Source: an uncultured Collinsella sp.
GTDB lineage: Bacteria; Actinomycetota; Coriobacteriia; Coriobacteriales; Coriobacteriaceae
Direction of reading: 5' to 3'
Length of the DNA: 31,261 nt
Assembly (NCBI GenBank): GCA_902494535.1
Contig: CABUTO010000029.1
Location: forward strand, 1-31,261
The translations under genes were made by a program, and so were the position numbers. Below, piece after piece: positions 29,311-31,261 of the stretch. A model generated the notes under the pieces. It saw nothing but the letters and a program-made list of their open reading frames with translations. It was not told where the DNA came from and searched no databases. How positions within the stretch are numbered: position 1 is the first letter of the stretch; every line of letters begins with the position of its first letter.

Positions 29311-29907
29311 CTAGTGATGCACCGGTGTCATGGTCCGCTCAAACAACGCATCGACCACGTCGGCTATCTCAGGTCGACGCTCAAGATCGTGGCCCGATTC
29401 CCACCATATCGTGAAAAGACGAATAATACCGCCGGCGACAAACTCGGACGTCGTCTCGAGTGACACGGGGGCCAGGGCATCCTCGGCAAGCACGTTCATC
29501 ACACGCTCGCGGATGGAGCGGGCAATGCGGTCGCAAATAACGTTGGTCAACATGCCCGACATGCTGCTTGCCAAAATGTTATCCATGAGCCGCTCGTGCG
29601 TCAGAATCAAATCCATGGCATCGTCCAAAATCGCGTGCCGAAGCGCGCGCACGTCCTCGGCAGACACTGCGCCGGCCTCATCGGGCTGTTTTTGCGGCAA
29701 GCCCGACATGAGCTCATCGATATAAAAGGCAAAGTAATCGTTCTTGTCGCGAAAGTGCTTGTAGAACGTCGTGCGGCGAATCATGGCCCGGTCGCACAGC
29801 ATGGCGACCGTCAGGTCCTCAAACCGATGCTCCTCGAGAAGCTCGGTAAAGGCATCGAACAGGGCGCGGTAGGTTTTCTTGATGCGAAGGTCCACTGGTA
29901 TCGCCAT
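29311..29907 (-). CDS. TetR/AcrR-family transcriptional regulator
   Basis: This 198-residue regulator has an N-terminal helix-turn-helix: RIKKTYRALFDAFTELLEEH, then FEDLTVAMLCDRAMIRRTTFYKHFRDKNDYF, where the RTTFYKHF word is the DNA-recognition helix of the family. The ~130-residue C-terminal half is helical and ligand-binding or dimerising (TSEFVAGGIIRLFTIWWESG is typical of the TetR_C_8-like subgroup, recalled). The frame is open further upstream, but that part is non-coding in character. ATG 29907 (GAGG immediately before) or GTG 29895 (GAGGA ~11 nt before) is the likely start. It is divergent from lemA, so it may regulate itself or lemA, but no operator palindrome was recognised. The inducer is unknown. 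Confidence 0.85.
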   Translation of the reverse strand: MAIPVDLRIKKTYRALFDAFTELLEEHRFEDLTVAMLCDRAMIRRTTFYKHFRDKNDYFAFYIDELMSGLPQKQPDEAGAVSAEDVRALRHAILDDAMDLILTHERLMDNILASSMSGMLTNVICDRIARSIRERVMNVLAEDALAPVSLETTSEFVAGGIIRLFTIWWESGHDLERRPEIADVVDALFERTMTPVHH

Positions 29908-30039
29908 CCTCAGGACAAAGACAACACTCGTCAATCTGTCGCATATCTTACACCTGTACCTCGCGCGCTTTGCCCCGGTGCCAACCCCGCCGAAAACATA
30001 ACGCTTACCGGAAAGTTCGGCACGGCAAAACGTTGCGGG

Positions 30040-30045
30040 TATACT
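30040..30045 (+). promoter_or_regulatory. candidate -10 box of lemA
   Basis: TATACT lies 61 bp upstream of the lemA ATG in the divergent region. No convincing -35 box is seen. Confidence 0.35.
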
Positions 30046-30106
30046 AGTAGCGTTATACCAACGGCAGCTGGCGCATGCCGCCGCGGCCATTCGAAACGGA
30101 GACATC

Positions 30107-30658
30107 ATGCTTCCCGTCATCATCGGCATCGTTGTTGTCATTGTGATTGTCTGCGCCATCGCCGGCATCTACAACAACATGGTCACCAAGCGTAACCGCA
30201 TCGATAACGCCTGGCAGAACATCGATACGCAGCTGCAGCGCCGCAACGACCTCATCCCCAACCTGGTCGAGACCGTCAAGGGCTACGCCAAACACGAGCA
30301 AGATACGCTTGCCGCCGTGGTCAACGCGCGTAACGCCGCCGTGAGCGCCACCACGCCCGAAGCCAAGATGGAAGCCGACAACGTGCTGACCGGCGCCCTG
30401 CGCCAGCTCTTCGCCGTGGCCGAGGCTTACCCCGATCTTAAGGCGAACACCAACTTTACGCAGCTCCAAGCCACGCTCGAAGACACCGAGAACAAGGTGA
30501 GCTACGCGCGTCAGAGCTACAACGACTGCGTGCTTAGCTACAACAACGCCATCCAGACCTTCCCGGCCGTCATCTTTGCCGGCATCTTCCAGTTTAAGGA
30601 GCGCCAGGGCTTCGAGGCCGCTGAAGCAGCCCGCCAGGCCCCGACCGTCAAGTTCTAG
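30107..30658 (+). CDS. lemA: LemA-family membrane protein
   Basis: This 183-residue protein has one N-terminal membrane helix (VIIGIVVVIVIVCAIAGIYN) and a long helical domain. The family words are present: YNNMVTKRNRIDNAWQNIDT, QLQRRNDLIPNLVETVKGYA and a C-terminal FPAVIFAGIFQFKERQGFE. The length is normal. The ATG at 30107 follows GGAG at ~7 nt. LemA proteins are anchored in the membrane with the helical part outside or along the surface; their biochemical job is not settled. It is followed by a strong terminator and so is a single-gene unit. LemA is often next to a TPM-domain or HtpX protease gene; neither is present here. Confidence 0.95.
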   Translation: MLPVIIGIVVVIVIVCAIAGIYNNMVTKRNRIDNAWQNIDTQLQRRNDLIPNLVETVKGYAKHEQDTLAAVVNARNAAVSATTPEAKMEADNVLTGALRQLFAVAEAYPDLKANTNFTQLQATLEDTENKVSYARQSYNDCVLSYNNAIQTFPAVIFAGIFQFKERQGFEAAEAARQAPTVKF

Positions 30659-30694
30659 TAGTTTGACAGCGCATCCTTAATCGGGTATATGCAT

Positions 30695-30733
30695 AAACCG
30701 CCCCGTCGAATGCATACTTCGACGGGGCGGTTT
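30695..30733 (+). terminator. intrinsic terminator of lemA
   Basis: AAACCGCCCCGTCGAA (30695-30710) and TTCGACGGGGCGGTTT (30718-30733) are perfect 16-bp inverted repeats with a 7-nt loop, followed by CCTTTTTCG. Confidence 0.92.
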
Positions 30734-30761
30734 CCTTTTTCGCAAAGGTCCCCCTCAAGGC

Positions 30762-30969
30762 GCCGTGCATTTTTGGGAGTATTCAACATAACCAAGGGCT
30801 TCGGGCGCCACGATAAATGCCAAAGACCGCGAATATCCCCGCAAATCAAACGCTGTCAGCCCATAACCCCGCCCATCATTCGTAGAAAACATCGAGAAAT
30901 CCCGATTTTTTCGCCCGAGGTCAGTATGCAGGGGCCTTCGATTGCAGAATACTCGCAAAAATGCACGTC
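30762..30969. mobile_element. MITE-like element with 20-bp terminal inverted repeats
   Basis: GTGCATTTTTGGGAGTATTC (30765-30784) and GAATACTCGCAAAAATGCAC (30947-30966) are inverted repeats with one mismatch. GCGCC/GTCGCC words extend the match outwards. The ~165-bp interior has no convincing reading frame. The structure suggests a non-autonomous element or a dispersed intergenic repeat. Confidence 0.5.
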
Positions 30970-31004
30970 GCCATCACCCCCACATGGCGCGAACCAAAAC
31001 AAAA

Positions 31005-31024
31005 GCGCGGCCAATAGGCCGCGC
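31005..31024 (-). terminator. minus-strand terminator with no complete gene upstream
   Basis: GCGCGGCC (31005-31012) and GGCCGCGC (31017-31024) form a perfect 8-bp stem with a 4-nt loop. On the minus strand it is followed by TTTTGTTTTGG. Only ~115 bp separate it from the IS end at 31142. That interval has short frames ending at 31032 and just after, but no gene that can be called, so the transcription unit it served may have been cut by the IS. Confidence 0.65.
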
Positions 31025-31141
31025 ACCATCTTTATTCAGATCTATATTGCCCGTAACGGCAGCGCCGAGGTAACGCAGGCCCGAGGGCGACCTTCCTTTC
31101 CGGCGCACTCCGCAGGACGAAAGAACCCCCGCCGCACGTAG

Positions 31142-31188
31142 TGTGAACTGCCTCCCATTTCTTGGACATGAGAAATGGGAGGCTTTTT
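31142..31188 (+). mobile_element. IS3/IS150-like terminal repeat with hairpin over the transposase ribosome site
   Basis: TGTGAACTGCCTCCC with TTTCTTGGACA repeats the end seen at 72-119 on the other strand. CCTCCCATTTC (31151-31161) pairs perfectly with GAAATGGGAGG (31172-31182) around a 10-nt loop, covering the GGGAGG ribosome site. The element continues out of the window to the right. Confidence 0.65.
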
Positions 31189-31261
31189 ATGCGTGTCGAC
31201 TTGAGGGTGAAGCACGACATCGTGGCCAGGAAGGCGGCGATCGGGCTCTTCGAGCGAGGCC
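31189..31261 (+). CDS. IS3-family transposase OrfA, N-terminal fragment (cut by window edge)
   Basis: The ATG at 31189 opens a frame of 24 codons that reaches the right edge: MRVDLRVKHDIVARKAAIGL, then FERG. It aligns with the left-edge fragment along its whole length (DLRVKHD identical; roughly half of the remaining residues shared), so the two elements are related but not identical copies. GGGAGG lies 6 nt upstream inside the hairpin arm. The assignment to the IS3 family rests on the IS150-like end sequence and the position of the start just inside it. Confidence 0.6.
   Translation, partial: MRVDLRVKHDIVARKAAIGLFERG

Noticed and set aside
29908..30168. Longer TetR start giving 285 residues
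   Set aside because: The extra N-terminus is Met/Thr/Cys-rich, overlaps the lemA start and promoter region on the other strand, and has no ribosome site; TetR proteins start shortly before the helix-turn-helix.
31025..31140. Structured RNA (for example RNase P or 6S) before the minus-strand terminator
   Set aside because: No conserved core of a known RNA could be recognised; the interval is too short for RNase P RNA or tmRNA.

Overview
The window looks like chromosome of a high-GC human-gut actinobacterium of the Coriobacteriia, most likely Collinsella or a close relative. This is inferred from codon usage, LAxTG-type sorting signals, a SipW/TasA-type surface operon and intergenic DNA rich in palindromic repeats. 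No sequence search was possible, so genus and product names rest on motif recognition.

Layout. Both edges carry the first ~24 codons of an IS3-family (IS150-like) transposase pointing out of the window, each behind the same terminal repeat and hairpin. Going rightwards: a Kup potassium transporter with a small membrane protein downstream (minus strand); a nitroreductase (minus); an LTA-synthase-type phosphoglycerol transferase (plus); a 1362-residue cell-wall-anchored FG-GAP/FN3 surface protein (minus). Next is an ~8.8 kb minus-strand operon of six genes: SipW-type signal peptidase, TasA-like protein, second TasA-like protein, an 1818-residue repeat protein, third TasA-like protein, and a small LAxTG-anchored protein. 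After that come a flavodoxin-like protein and a heterodimeric ABC exporter (both minus), a coiled-coil LAxTG surface protein (plus), the SRP RNA gene (minus), a TadA-glycerate kinase fusion (minus), tRNA-Ser(UGA) (plus), a TetR regulator (minus) and LemA (plus).

How the genes work together. The central third is a surface-matrix locus. The signal peptidase would release the three secreted proteins with SipW-type signals. The giant protein would be exported by a normal Sec signal, and the LAxTG protein would give a wall anchor. A 12-bp G/C homopolymer sits ~290 bp upstream of the operon in an AT-rich stretch and could make expression switchable. The sortase needed to anchor the three LAxTGD proteins is not in the window.

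Intergenic DNA is unusually structured. Two 61-62 bp-period arrays of alternating GGAAA-N5-TCCCA motifs flank the 1362-residue protein gene. Outside those arrays lie two long palindromes with a nearly identical ~70-nt core but different, internally complementary arms, plus a half copy. A further cluster of unrelated long palindromes surrounds the SRP RNA gene, and two elements with terminal inverted repeats (about 128 and 205 bp) look like MITEs. These repeats, the poly-G tract and the tadA-glycerate kinase fusion are the most unusual contents.
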